This document shows positions 44,397 to 55,309 of a DNA stretch of 64,000 nucleotides, piece by piece. A model generated the notes under the pieces. That model made no database searches. It saw only the letters and a list, made by a program, of their open reading frames with translations, and had not been told where the DNA came from. A program made the translations under genes and the position numbers. Origin of the DNA: Corvus cornix cornix (taxonomy: Eukaryota > Chordata > Aves > Passeriformes > Corvidae); the NCBI RefSeq assembly GCF_000738735.6, contig NC_046332.1:44612046-44676045 (forward strand), given 5' to 3'. Every line of letters starts with the position of its first letter. The first letter of the stretch is position 1.

Positions 44397-44540
44397 CTGC
44401 CTCAGCGGCGCCCGCTGCTGAGGGGCAGTCACCCCGCCGGGAGCTCCCGGCACCGCGGCCGGGCTGCACGGATCAACGTGGCTCTGCCGATGCCTACGGA
44501 GCGGACACCCCCAACCTTGCCGCCCCAGAGCTTTAAGGTC
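44397..44540 (-). other. GJB6: GJB6 noncoding exon 1 (predicted)
   Basis: The start is placed 25-30 bp below the TTAAAA box (44564-44569). The end is at the strong donor GAGGCAG|GTGAGG (last exon base 44397). The position equivalent to the GJB2 donor reads TAG|GCATCG here, so the GT is missing and a different donor is likely used. Not transcript-verified. Confidence 0.4.
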
Positions 44541-44647
44541 CCTCCCCGTTCACCTGCCGCCGCTTTTAACCCGCCCCTCGCCCGCCCCCGCCCGCGCCCA
44601 GCTCCTCCGGCCGCCCGTGGAGGCGGCGGTGGGAACCCGGGGCGGGG
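44489..44647 (-). promoter_or_regulatory. GJB6: GJB6 core promoter, shared with GJB2
   Basis: GC boxes and the TTAAAA box (44564-44569) have the same order and spacing as at GJB2. The block 44515-44647 differs from 12160-12292 at a single base (A at 44601, C in GJB2). Similarity stops abruptly at 44648 on the upstream side and fades past about 44489 on the downstream side. Confidence 0.85.
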
Positions 44648-44899
44648 CCCGGCGCCCATCCCCGCCGCTGCGCCCCGCGGAGGGGGCTGTGGCGAGCGGG
44701 GCTTCCAACGTGAGGAGGGAAAAGCCAAAATAAGGGGTGGGAAAGGCTTGTGTCCGCCCCGGAGCGGACGCCTCCATCCGACCCCCGGCCGCCTCCCGCC
44801 GCCCAGGGGCTGGCTTGGGGCTGCAGGGGGAGAGCGTGAGGGGAAGGGAGATGAAGGTAACAGCAGATACCGGGGGGAGAAGGGGGCGCGGTTTCAGGG

Positions 44900-45690
44900 G
44901 AAATGCATGTCCATTTAAGATAACAAGGTCCTATTTCCATCTTGAGGAGCCCAGGTATTCAGAAGGGCCTTGGGACAGAAAAAAAGCCAGGTCTTTTCTC
45001 CTGGAAATCATTGAAAGAGTTACTGGCCAAACACACAGGGGAGAGCCAGTAGTTTCTGGCTTTTTGAGGTTTGTTTTCCAAGTGAGATTGAAATGCTACA
45101 ACAGTGCCCTGCAGACTCGCAAGCTTTCACGGAGCTGCGCATATTTGCCAGTGCAAAGACTTATTTTGGAAAGTTTTCTGTTTCCAAGGAATACAGTTGC
45201 TGAGGAAACAATTTACTTCAGGTTCAAAAATCCCTGCCCAAAAGGGTGTATTCTGTCTTGCACACAGGCACATCAAACTAAATAAGTGGTTTGTAAACCT
45301 CTTTAGTTCTAGATTTCCAAAGAAAACGTACACCACAACTGGACAAACGGGACATTTGCTCAGACTTCAGGTGAAAAATGCATGTGTTTGTGCTTGTTTA
45401 GAGTATGAGGAGTTGAATGATAAATTATTTCCAACAAAATTCTACTGCCTTGTCTTTCCACCTTCTAGAATACAAATAATCCCCAGGAAAATCTTCAGCA
45501 AAAATCAGTTACTTAGTTTTGATTTCATGTTCAGGAAGAAGAGGTAGAAATTTCTAGCACAAAGAATCTAATGCTTGAAAGATAAGAAATCGTCATCAGT
45601 TGTGGTTTAAACATTAGCCTCTGTCTCTCTGCTGTTCATCTTTCCTCCACCACCCTTTCTTACCCTTGCAGTTAGATCCATGGAACCTGA
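44900..45690. other. intergenic upstream of GJB6
   Basis: No gene or repeat recognised. Open frames of 147-182 codons extend from the CpG island and show no domain. Confidence 0.5.
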
Positions 45691-45694
45691 ACAT

Positions 45695-45800
45695 TAGGAC
45701 CATAGGAAAATTCATGTTGGAAGAGATCTGAGGAGGCTTGTGATCCAACCTATTGGTCAAAGCTGGATCAGTTCTGGGACCATTCATTAGTTATACCCCA
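45695..45800 (-). mobile_element. short CR1 3'-end fragment, antisense (degraded)
   Basis: The stretch around ATTCATGTTGGAAGAGATCT and GATCCAACC resembles the reverse complement of a CR1 3' end, with considerable decay. Confidence 0.5.
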
Positions 45801-46317
45801 TCCAGGGGGAACTCAGGGAAATCGGTTCACTGCAGCAGCTGTAGGACGTGGCCTAAGGTATATGATGTGATGCCGAGCTAGACATGCAATAAATACCTGA
45901 GGCCTGAGTTTCCCTGTGCTCGCTTCTGTGGAAGTTGTGTGTTCAGATGATGTTCAAGGTCCATGTGTATGTCATGTGTGAGGAAGGGAGGTGGCTCTGG
46001 ACCTGGCCACGCATCTGCACTTTGCAAAAGGGAAGGCTCATCTCCTACTGGCAGAAAAGCTTTAGGAGAGACATCTGGAACTCATGTGTTGTTCTCTCTC
46101 CAGTCACCTTCCCGCTTGATTCAGTGACCTTGAAAAAGTGGAATGTGTCATTTTAAGGTGCAAAATACTTTAAACATTCGGTATGTTTAGCTGCAGTAGA
46201 GGATTTTAAATTTTGTCCTCTTTTTCAAGGCTGTGTTTGCCACCAAAAAGAGGTTTTGGGGTTTTTTTTTTCCCAGTAATAGAAATATTATGAAAATATA
46301 AATCAAAATTTTAAGTT

Positions 46318-46672
46318 CTATGAGTAGCAGCTTGAGGGAGCTGGGAGTGTTTAGCCTGGAGAAAAGGGGGCTCAGAGGAGACCTTATTGTTCTGTACAAC
46401 TTCCTGAAAGGAGGCTGTAGTGAGGTGGGGTGGGCGTCTTCTCCCAGTCAGCTGATGGCAGAGGAGGACATAACCTCAAGCTGCACCAGGGGAGATTCAT
46501 GTTGGGCATCAGGAAGAATTTATTCATTGAGAGGGTGGCCAGGCATTGGAACAGGCTGCCAAGGCTGGTGGTGGAGTCACCACCCTTGGAAGTTTCCAAG
46601 AAACGACTGGACATGGCACTTAATGATATGACATGGTTGAACTCAATGACCTTGAAGGTCTTTTCCATGAAA
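46318..46672 (+). mobile_element. CR1 LINE 3' fragment, sense
   Basis: Plus-strand translation shows the end of the CR1 reverse-transcriptase ORF (SLRELGVFSLEKRGLRGDLI, ARHWNRLPRLVVESPPLEV). It is followed by a 3' tail containing GACCTTGAAGGTC and TTCCATGAAAA. One frameshift lies between the two protein blocks. It is 5'-truncated. Confidence 0.9.
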
Positions 46673-46679
46673 AGCTAGT

Positions 46680-49030
46680 GGGAACAAGGCCTAAAGGCAG
46701 GTAAGCCTTAAGGAGGTAAGCCACGGGCAGAGGTACAGTGTGGAGCTCTCTGAGCTGCCTTGTAGCAGGTCTTCACTGCACTGCATTCAGGAGGGTGTCA
46801 TGGTTGGAGGTCAACACCTGGTGTTTCTCCCAAGGCAGAGGCATCCAGTTTTGACAGCAAAGAAAAAGTCTTCAATGATATTCTGAGTTTCCAAAATTAG
46901 GTAATGTCGAACTATCTATTCCCTAGATGTGACCACAGTGGAGAGCACCGGATGAATGAGTGGCAGGGAGAAATGGACCAGGTTCTCCTTTACTGGGTAA
47001 TCTTTCAACTCTCATCTGTTGAATGCTTTCTCTGACCCAGTAGCATCAGCACCCTCTTTGATTATAAATGATGACTCAAGAGACATTAGATAGAAAGAAT
47101 GAGACGTGTGTCAGTGCTGGAAATGTAAGGACTGGAAGTCCTAGTCTTAGTCACAGTGTTTTATCTTTATTTGTGAGGGTAAAATGACATATATTTAGTA
47201 ACTGACCACTTAGTAAACAGAGTTAAATTGTACTTATTCCTTTACAAATGAGGAATCTTTTATTTAGCTAGCATATGAAAATATAGTGTATTATTTAGCT
47301 AGCATATAAAAATTACTGTTTGATAAAACTATGAAATAAATACATGGGAATTGATTACTTTGAATTATGACAGTCCCTTCTCCTGCAATAGCTACAGCTG
47401 TGCACTATAATACATTTAAGTATGTTTTGTTTATTGACATGATTTTAAGGTAAAAATTGAGAAGAAAGGGATGGGTAAACATAAACCCCATCCATTACGG
47501 ACAAATAAACAAAGAGGAAAATTAAAGTTACAGGGCTCAGAAATTTTGTGTCACTAGATGCCTCACAAGATAATGCAGTTTGAAAATAAGGTTTTTTTGA
47601 AAATAGAGATAGTTGTCACTACATCCTATTGACCAAGAGTAGCTTTAGATATAAAGCCCAAACTCAGAATAAGGTCAGTCTCTTTGATAGTGCATGTCAT
47701 CATCTAGAAGGTCATAATCACAATCACTGCCTCTCCTGTAGAGCATATAAATTATGCCTTTTGAAATATTGGCATAGGTCAAGTTTTTCTTCTGAGCACT
47801 AATAAACCAGAGTCTGAAACTACTAGAACTGTTGACTGAAATTTTAACCTAAATTTTATGTACTTCGTTAGTTTGAAGATTTGTACAAGAACAAGTCCAA
47901 CTGCTCAGTCTTAATATTATTCAGAAGGGATAAAAGAGAAGGAAAAAAAAAAAAACAAACCCCAGGAAGTTTCTTTTCCATTTTTCCATGGCAGACAGCT
48001 GCCCAAACACTGTGGTGTAGACTGGAAGCAGGAGGGTTTTCTTCTTGAAAATTTCTGGTTCCTTTCCAAACCTTCACATCACTAATTAGGCTCTTTTTGC
48101 CTTCTGACTATTTAGCAGTTCAGAGCAGGGAAAAGGAAATTATGTCCAGTCCTTCAGTGTGAAACTATTGTGCCAGTGTGTCTCAAAGTTCACATTGTCC
48201 TGTGGCACATTTATTAGGGCATAACAGGGATACACATGGTTCTGATAAAATATATACTAAGTCTTGGGCCAAGCCCCATCTTTATTGTATGCTGCCCAGG
48301 AAGCTGTTCTTCTTCAGCTTTTATTTTCAGTTTAATTTACTGGTCAACATTCCTACAGGGATTGTGTTGATCCTGATTTACACACTCTGGGCAAATCCCA
48401 GGGCCTCATCTAGCTAGAAATAACACCCAAAGAGTCATTTCCTTTTCAATATAATTACTTTAATGACAATGTGTTGTATGATAAAGGTTGCCCATGTAAT
48501 ATGCCTGTTTATTAACCATTGCAGCACCTCAAGCATTTGTACTCCCTTGAAAAGCAGTACATTTTTTCACCTGCAAGGGCCTTACAGGTGCCTGAGAGAA
48601 TGATTATGATTGCACTTCCCTTAAATAATGGGCAGATGGCTGTCTCCCTCATATTTTTGGCCTCAGATTGTCCTCATCAATGAGACCTTCCCTTTTTTAT
48701 TTTCAGTTTGCTGATATGCATGAAATATCCCAAGAGAAACATAAAGGCTGCTTTCCTGCTAAGGTAACTTGGTGATTTTAGTGACTTCCCCTACTTGTGG
48801 AGCTAGAAGGAGCAGGAAAGAACAAAAAAACCCCAAAAACCGACCCCCAAAACAAACATCAATCCCAAATGATATGGGGAACCAACAAAAGGGGATGAAA
48901 ATGGTTCTTAGCTTTGCCAGTACGTGACCAGCCTGACTCACACCAATCCATATAATTTACGCTTTCTATGTCAAAATGGGCATGGGCAGCTGTTTTAGTA
49001 CATAGCCATGCTCTTCCAGGATGTCCTTGG
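46680..49030. other. intergenic, no gene recognised
   Basis: AT-rich DNA with no open frame of interest. Two copies of TTATTTAGCTAGCATATRAAAAT occur at about 47260-47312, a small local duplication. Confidence 0.5.
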
Positions 49031-49039
49031 AAAGTGTAC

Positions 49040-49297
49040 CTCTCCTGCATCCTAGTTAGGATAGTCCAAATCGTCATCAGGCACCCATCAAAGCCTCTCA
49101 ATTTCTTGAGCTGACAGCTCTGGATATCCAGCATCAGCCTGATTTGAAAGGCAGAGCTTTCTTCATCCTTAGGCAGCCCAGTAATTTCTGCAACACGATT
49201 GCTAATTTGAAAGCTGACAGTTTCCATCTCCCCACCCCTTTGTTTTATCACAAATATTTCATCAGACTGGCTGTAAACTGCTGTGTCCTTCTTTGCT
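49040..49297 (-). CDS. candidate coding exon, unknown protein
   Basis: This is a 258-bp segment, open in one frame for 86 codons. On the minus strand it lies between a strong acceptor (TTGTCCCCCTCTGCCCAG, ending at 49298) and a donor (GGAGAG|GTACAC, 49039). Both boundaries are in phase 2, so the exon is symmetric. The translation contains SDEIFVIKQRGGEMETVSFQ and KLRGFDGCLMTIWTILTRMQ, which looks like ordinary globular protein. The open frame extends to an ATG at 49392 and downstream to a stop at 48859. I do not recognise the family. It could be an exon of an unannotated gene, a decayed gene, or chance. Confidence 0.35.
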
Positions 49298-49442
49298 CTG
49301 GGCAGAGGGGGACAAGCAAGGCTGTCAGCAGCGGTGCTCAGTTGCTGTGGTGATGATTCTCCTGAAATGGGTGGCTGCAGCAAGTCCCCCACCCTGGTGG
49401 CATCTAGCCCAGGCTCTGGATGGACCCGTGGAGGCTTCCAGC

Positions 49443-49585
49443 TGATTTAATTGGTTCATTGTTCCCTGGTTTGATGTAATAAATTCATTGTTCCCCAGTT
49501 CAACTTAATTGAGTCATTGTTACCCGATTTAACTGACTGATGGCTGCCTGACTTGATTTAATTAATTATCGCCTGACTTGCTGAA
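49443..49585. repeat. degenerate tandem repeat of about 30 bp
   Basis: Four to five imperfect units of the form TTCATTGTTCCCYRGTTYRA followed by an AATTA-like stretch run from 49443 to 49585. They sit just upstream of the candidate minus-strand exon. Confidence 0.6.
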
Positions 49586-50918
49586 TAAGCAAGCGCCTGC
49601 TGCCAGCTGCCAGCGCGGCTCATGGCTCCTAATCCGTGCTGTCTACCTCAGCCCCTTGTCCTATACCAACCTGCTCCTCTCCTGGGACCTGCTCTCTGTT
49701 GTCCTCTAGCCACATCCTCTGTTACCTTCCTGCTTCCCTATTCTATTCCTGTAGCTTGTCTCCTACCCAAAGAGCTCCTCTCACTCATCCTCTAATTCTC
49801 CTTTACATTCTTGTCTGCTTTTTCCTGCCTTTAGCCCTGGGACTACCTCCAGTTTTCCTTCTGGAGGTCTCACAGTAACCCTCCCTGCTTTGTTTCCTCT
49901 AAAGCTGCTCCTGAGTTCCCCTAAAGGCTTTGCATTTCACTTGCTTCATGCATGACAGATTGCCCTTCCTGTAGTGGGAATTTTTTGTATCCTGTTCTGC
50001 TTAGGAATCCTGCACAGGCATCAGCACTGTGCTCTCTTTTTTTCTTCATTTCCACTACTTGCCTGTACCCATTTTTTTCTTCCTTTAAAGTATCATCCAG
50101 AAGCCTTTCCCTCCTCTTGTTGCATGTTATCTAGTATCCTCTAGGCTCTTGGCTCTTATTAATCCGTTCCCTGCCCCAGATCTATTCACTTGCTTTGAGA
50201 TTTCTGTGTCCACTGTAAGAGTATCTTCTCTGATTGCTCCTTCTCTTTAGCCTGTTGTTTTCACCTAAGATGTTCTGATGGTGGTTCAGGTTTCTTGCTG
50301 ATCCTCCACTTTCTGGTTCTTACTTCATTCCCCAATCTCCCCAGATCTCTTTCATTTATCTTTCTGTATTCCGCTGTCTTCATTCAGCAGAAACATGAGA
50401 TATAGGTAGATCTTGTCCTCTTTTCTCTGCTGTTCTGCTCTATCTGATGTCAGTCTTGGAGTAGGTCTGAATTTATATTAATGATCATCATGAGCCCAGA
50501 CTTCCCTATGGCCACTTCGGTTCAGTGCATACAGGTGAGGTCAGCTTTACCCATGCTGTCAGTCCAGTATGCACAACATCTCATGTGAGCAAATATCCCT
50601 CCTAGCTTTGCATTGTCCAGGCCTTGTTCACCATGTCATACTTTCTGTTTATCTTCACTCTCTCTATTTATCCATTTTTGCATTCTCATGTATTGGAAGG
50701 AAGTCCAGGAATCAGTGCTTGTCGCTCCAGTGTAAGCACCATCGTTCAGTTGCCAACTGACATCTGGCTTCTCTATTCTGGGAACAGATTTGGGATGTGT
50801 TGCCCCTCCTTCCTCTGGCTCTCTCTTTTTCACTGGTGTGTCAATGTTTTCTTGGAGAGAGAATCTCATTGTCTGCAAAGACACCTCTCTCCCCCTCCAG
50901 TCTTTAAGACACCTTCAC

Positions 50919-51125
50919 TCATAGAATCACAGAATCATTTAGGTTGGAAAAGATCTCCAAGATCATTGAGTCCAATCTTTGACTGAACACCACCTTGTCA
51001 ACTAAACCATAGCATTATATGCCATTCCCTGTTGTTTCTTGAACACTTCCAGGTATGGTGACTCCACCACCTCTGTGGGCAGCCTGTTCCAGTGCCTGAC
51101 CACCCTTTCAGTGAAAAAAGCTACA
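50919..51125 (-). mobile_element. CR1 3'-end fragment, antisense
   Basis: CATAGAATCACAGAATCATT at 50921 is the reverse complement of the classic CR1 tail. CTGTTCCAGTGCCTGACCAC further in is the conserved antisense CR1 block. It is about 200 bp and 5'-truncated. Confidence 0.92.
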
Positions 51126-54100
51126 CTGCATGGCTGAGGGTCTTCCATTTCACTTGCAGTGAGTTAATCTGTCTCTGCCTTGTTTTTCATGCATGGAAAA
51201 GCCATTGTATTCCTAGGGCGTTTTTGTTCAGACCCTTCAGGGTAGATTCCATTGATTTCAAACACCTAAAAACCTTGGAACATGCTTTAGGAGAGCTCAG
51301 TTTTTGGGGTTTGGGGCTTGTTTTTTTGTTGGTGTGTTATGGGTTCTTTGGTGGGATTTTTTAAAATTCAGTCACATTTCAGTTTATTTCTTTTTCTTAC
51401 AGTCTCCTAAACCTGAGTGCAGTTCTCTTAAGTTTCTCCCAGCACAGCAAGCAGAATAATAAGCTTTTTTGTACCCTCAGCCATATTTCTGCTGCTCTGA
51501 CATCCATTCTGTCCCCTCTATAGGCAATTCCCTTTGAATTAATCTTTGCAGTTCCTCTCCTGTTGTTGGCATCTGCACATTTGCTAATTTACAGAGGCCA
51601 TCAGATGATACAGATACTGGCAATCCCTCTCACATTACTAGGATATGAAGGTGTGACGCCCAGTCCTGTTCCCATGAAAGCTGGTGCCAAACTTCTCATA
51701 AAATGTTATGAGAATAGGACTGGGCCTCAGAATCTTCATTCCATTCTCTGTGATGGCAGTTAAAATAACATTAAAATTAGAAACAGAATTAGCAGGTGCC
51801 AGACTCTTCTTGTCATCTTACATCTTCTCTGTTTGGTAAGGCGTCTTTCTGATAGTGATTCCATTCACTGAGCTGATGCATACAAAATATGGATGCCTCA
51901 GGGTTTTCACAGTGTAGAGCACATGTTAAGAAAAATTGAGGACTGCCCTTCAATGTACAGTCTGCCTTTCCATTTGTAATTGCAAAGCACTCTCATGGCA
52001 AAAACAGTGCTGCATAGATGGTTAAACACTATTTGTGTCCTTTTACCTTTATTTGGTGTGAAGCATTTTGTCCTTTTCTAAAATGTTAGTGACTGTCTGA
52101 AGTTGTTCCTTTTTTCAACCCCATCCTGCACTTCAGATAATTCTGCCCTTTGGGAAAACACTGATACCAAGCACACTGCACTTCCTTCAGAAATTGCAAA
52201 TGAAGTTGGATCTGTGCAAGTCGTTTCATCAAAACTTTCAATTGTTATCATTGCATTGATTACTGTGGTGTCAGTATGCTCAAATAAATACAAGAGATAA
52301 ACCCCCCAAGTTTTACAAGGGTATTTATGCAAGTGGTTTTGTCTCAAACTGAGAAACAAACACAAAATCAGACATGTAGCTGTTTTGATGTACTTGCATG
52401 CAGGGAAGAATTGCAGTACATTGTGAGGTGCTTATCATGATGCAGTCATGAAGGCAGTGCTGGTTATGCACTGGGAGGTAACTGAGGTCTCTTTTCTCCA
52501 CATTTGGAAATCTGAAGAATTTTCTGTCTCACTCTGTCTTAATCCTGTTCTCCTTCCTCTACATTTCAAATTACAGAGCTGTGGTAAAGGACAAGATGTT
52601 TCTCTGGGCTGTCCTGATAGGAGTCAGGATCACTGGGTCAGTGTGTGGCTTCACCCCGTGTTTCCAGAGCTGGGGGCGGGGGGGGGGGGTCCCCTCATGC
52701 TAAACAGTGTCAGCGACAACAGTTTTAGCCAATAACTTCCTTTTCTGATATAGCATCCTTCTGGCTTTCCTTCACAATGTCTTTGCCATGTGATTTTTAT
52801 GAACACAGGACAACTTCTAACATGCCGACCTATGACCTATAGTTAACATTAGTACTGGGAGCTGAAAAGGCCATATCCTACACACATAACCTTAGAGATA
52901 CATATTAACAAAAAGCCCCATTCCTCTCATGCATGCTAAGAATACCATCAGCAAATGTCACCACAGTATGTTCAAGAGTTGAAAATTCTTCAGATAAATC
53001 ATGTTGGTAATTATGTTCTGTGACTCTGGGCAGGGGTGGTTGAATAGCCCTAATTTGGAAAGTATTTGTTAGACACTTCTGAAAGAAGGTCAGCTTCCAA
53101 GAAGAAAGAGGGGCCTCACTTGCATCTTGTAGAGGCAACATTTCAGGGCCTAGGTCAGGAGGTTCTGCATAGGTCATAGAAAATCAATGAACATAGATAA
53201 CAGCAGAATTTGGAAAAAGGAGTTTCACCATTTGTATCTGTTTGTATTTCACAGCCAGTAAGAGACATGAATTTGGGAGAGAATATATAAATACAGAGCC
53301 ATATAAACATACAAGTTGTCCATTTGCCTTACTGGCTCAGACAGGTGGAGTAAATGTATATAACCCTCTAGTTCAGCTACTTCATTGTCACAGGATCTGG
53401 ACTCACCACTAAAAAGCTGGTGTTCCTCTAAGATTTGCCTTTTATTTTCTACTCCAGCATTTTTTGCTAAAAAGTGTTTACAATGTTTTATGCAGCTGTG
53501 CAAAGAACAACAAACCATGTTCTGCAAGACAGAGGCTCTGTAAATTAACCCTTAAATGTGAGCTGATAAGGGCCTACAGGATTTAGCCTTCGAAATACAA
53601 TGTGTGAGAGAACTTAAGAAATGCAGTGCAAGAGTCAGAATGAATTAGCTGCCAAGTTCCCAAATGAGTTGTCTCCTTCAAATGTTTTACTCTCTTCTTC
53701 CATGATTATTTAGAAACCTGCATAATTCCACAGTGTCATTGCTTTCATATATTCTTTATGCTTTTTCATGCATTTCAGCTGTGAAAGGCCACGGTTTCTA
53801 TTGGCAAAAAGGATGATTATGGTTAAAGTGTGTTTATGGGCCTTTGACTTTGCCCCATCACTTGGTAACTGCAGCTGCATATTCACTTCCAGAGGTGTAA
53901 TTAGTCATGAGAAAATAGCTTCAAGTATTATTAGTTACATTGACATTTTCACTTTGTAAATGATCATGTCTGAGAAATGCTGTCATTTACCTTCCTATTG
54001 GAAGTGTCACAACTAATGTCAATTTTCACAGTTCCAGGTGTGCATTTTCCTCAATGCCTCTGGGGCTATGAGGGTCTGACATGGATGTTTCCATAAATCC

Positions 54101-55158
54101 ACGAAATCATTCGCAGGGACCATTGAATAAGCAGGTAACCTACCTACATATTTGCAGAATCAAGCCTAAATGAGTAAATGGCATAAATCTTAAACCCATG
54201 TGATAGAAATGCACAATGTCAGTGCTGTCCTCATGTGCCAAATATTCCTTGATATCTTTGTCCAGAGTAGAAAAATGGCTTCCTGCTGGTGCAGAATGGA
54301 AACCTCAACAGTAATTCACATTTTTCCTCATGACTTAAAGGAAAAATTCCCTATTAATTTGCTTCCCATTCCCGGACTTTCAAGTTGAAAAAGGAGTAGG
54401 CTCTCTGAGAGCTTCCACATCTCCCCAGACAACTGGGCCAGGTACCCTCTGTTGTCTCTGTCTTAAGGAGTGCTGGGCTTCCAAAACATGGCAAGGGCTT
54501 TTGCCTTACTGGCTGTTTAAAAGAACTAATTCACATTACCTTCCTCCTAACCTCCCTTGCACCTTACCAATGAAATGAGCGAGCAGGTAAGAGCCTGCTT
54601 TGAAAGCGTTATGTTTAACCGTGATGAGGTCCATGGGACTGAGGCTCCAGGGGGTCTCATGGCTCATACCCTCCCAAGTCCTCTTTCTCTGCTCCCACAC
54701 ACCCTGCTGCTTCTCGCTTGGGGTGTGTCACTGCTCTTTGCACCTTCTAGGCCAAGAGCAAGATTTTTTTCCCTGTTCTCACAAGCATTTTGATTATCTA
54801 AGCAGTTCAGCAAGCAGTGGCAAAATAATAATGAGTTTCCATGAGTTACTCCAAATGGATTGTGACTTTGATTTAATGATTTGCAACAATGGAGTGTGAG
54901 ATTTTGCTATGTCAGCTACCGGATTAGAATCATTCCCAGCACGTGTCCACAGATGCATCTCAAAAGCAAAATGCTTTAATCACTCCTCACGCAAGCTGAG
55001 TAAACTGGACTCTGCAACATGAGCAGAAAGCTAGCAGCATTTTCTTGCTCAAGCATCATTGTCCCCAGCCCCAACACTTCCCTAACTTCTGAAAAAATTA
55101 AGTTATAGAGATGGAGTTACTAAAGAGGGTCTTGACAAACCTCCCCTCTTCCTTTCAG
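51126..55158. other. intergenic, no gene recognised
   Basis: AT-rich DNA with a G-rich run at 52672-52689. On the minus strand near 53415-53470 there is a short open segment (translation includes NKRQILEEHQLFSG) ending at a GTGAGT donor; a matching acceptor is weak. Confidence 0.45.
52672..52689. repeat. G-rich homopolymer tract
   Basis: Five G, one C, then twelve G. Confidence 0.9.
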
Positions 55159-55306
55159 GAGAGAATAACTAAGTTGAACTGCCAGTCCCTGCAGAAAGAG
55201 GAAAGAGGAAGAGATCTTTCCAGCTCTCATCCCTCCTGTGGTGATTCTCAGTTGTCATTAGTTGAAGCCACTGAGATAATCTCTCCTTTAGTGCCAGGAT
55301 CCCCAG
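55159..55306 (+). other. candidate exon, plus strand
   Basis: A 148-bp segment lies between an excellent acceptor (CCTCCCCTCTTCCTTTCAG, ending 55158) and a donor CCCCAG|GTGGGT (55307). It is open in one frame throughout (translation includes ERITKLNCQSLQKEERG), but it is short enough to be open by chance. It could belong to a noncoding RNA or an unknown gene. No partner exon was identified. Confidence 0.3.
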
Positions 55307-55309
55307 GTG

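Larger units (their letters stand above)
44100..44880. promoter_or_regulatory. GJB6: CpG island over the GJB6 promoter
   Basis: About 800 bp, very GC- and CpG-rich, with AT-rich flanks, 9.2-9.9 kb upstream of the coding exon on the minus strand. It contains the promoter block shared with GJB2. Long open frames through it are composition artefacts. Confidence 0.85.

Noticed and set aside
44222..44918. Long open frames on both strands over the GJB6 CpG island
   Set aside because: Same composition artefact. Part of the translation repeats that seen at the GJB2 island only because the promoter DNA is shared.
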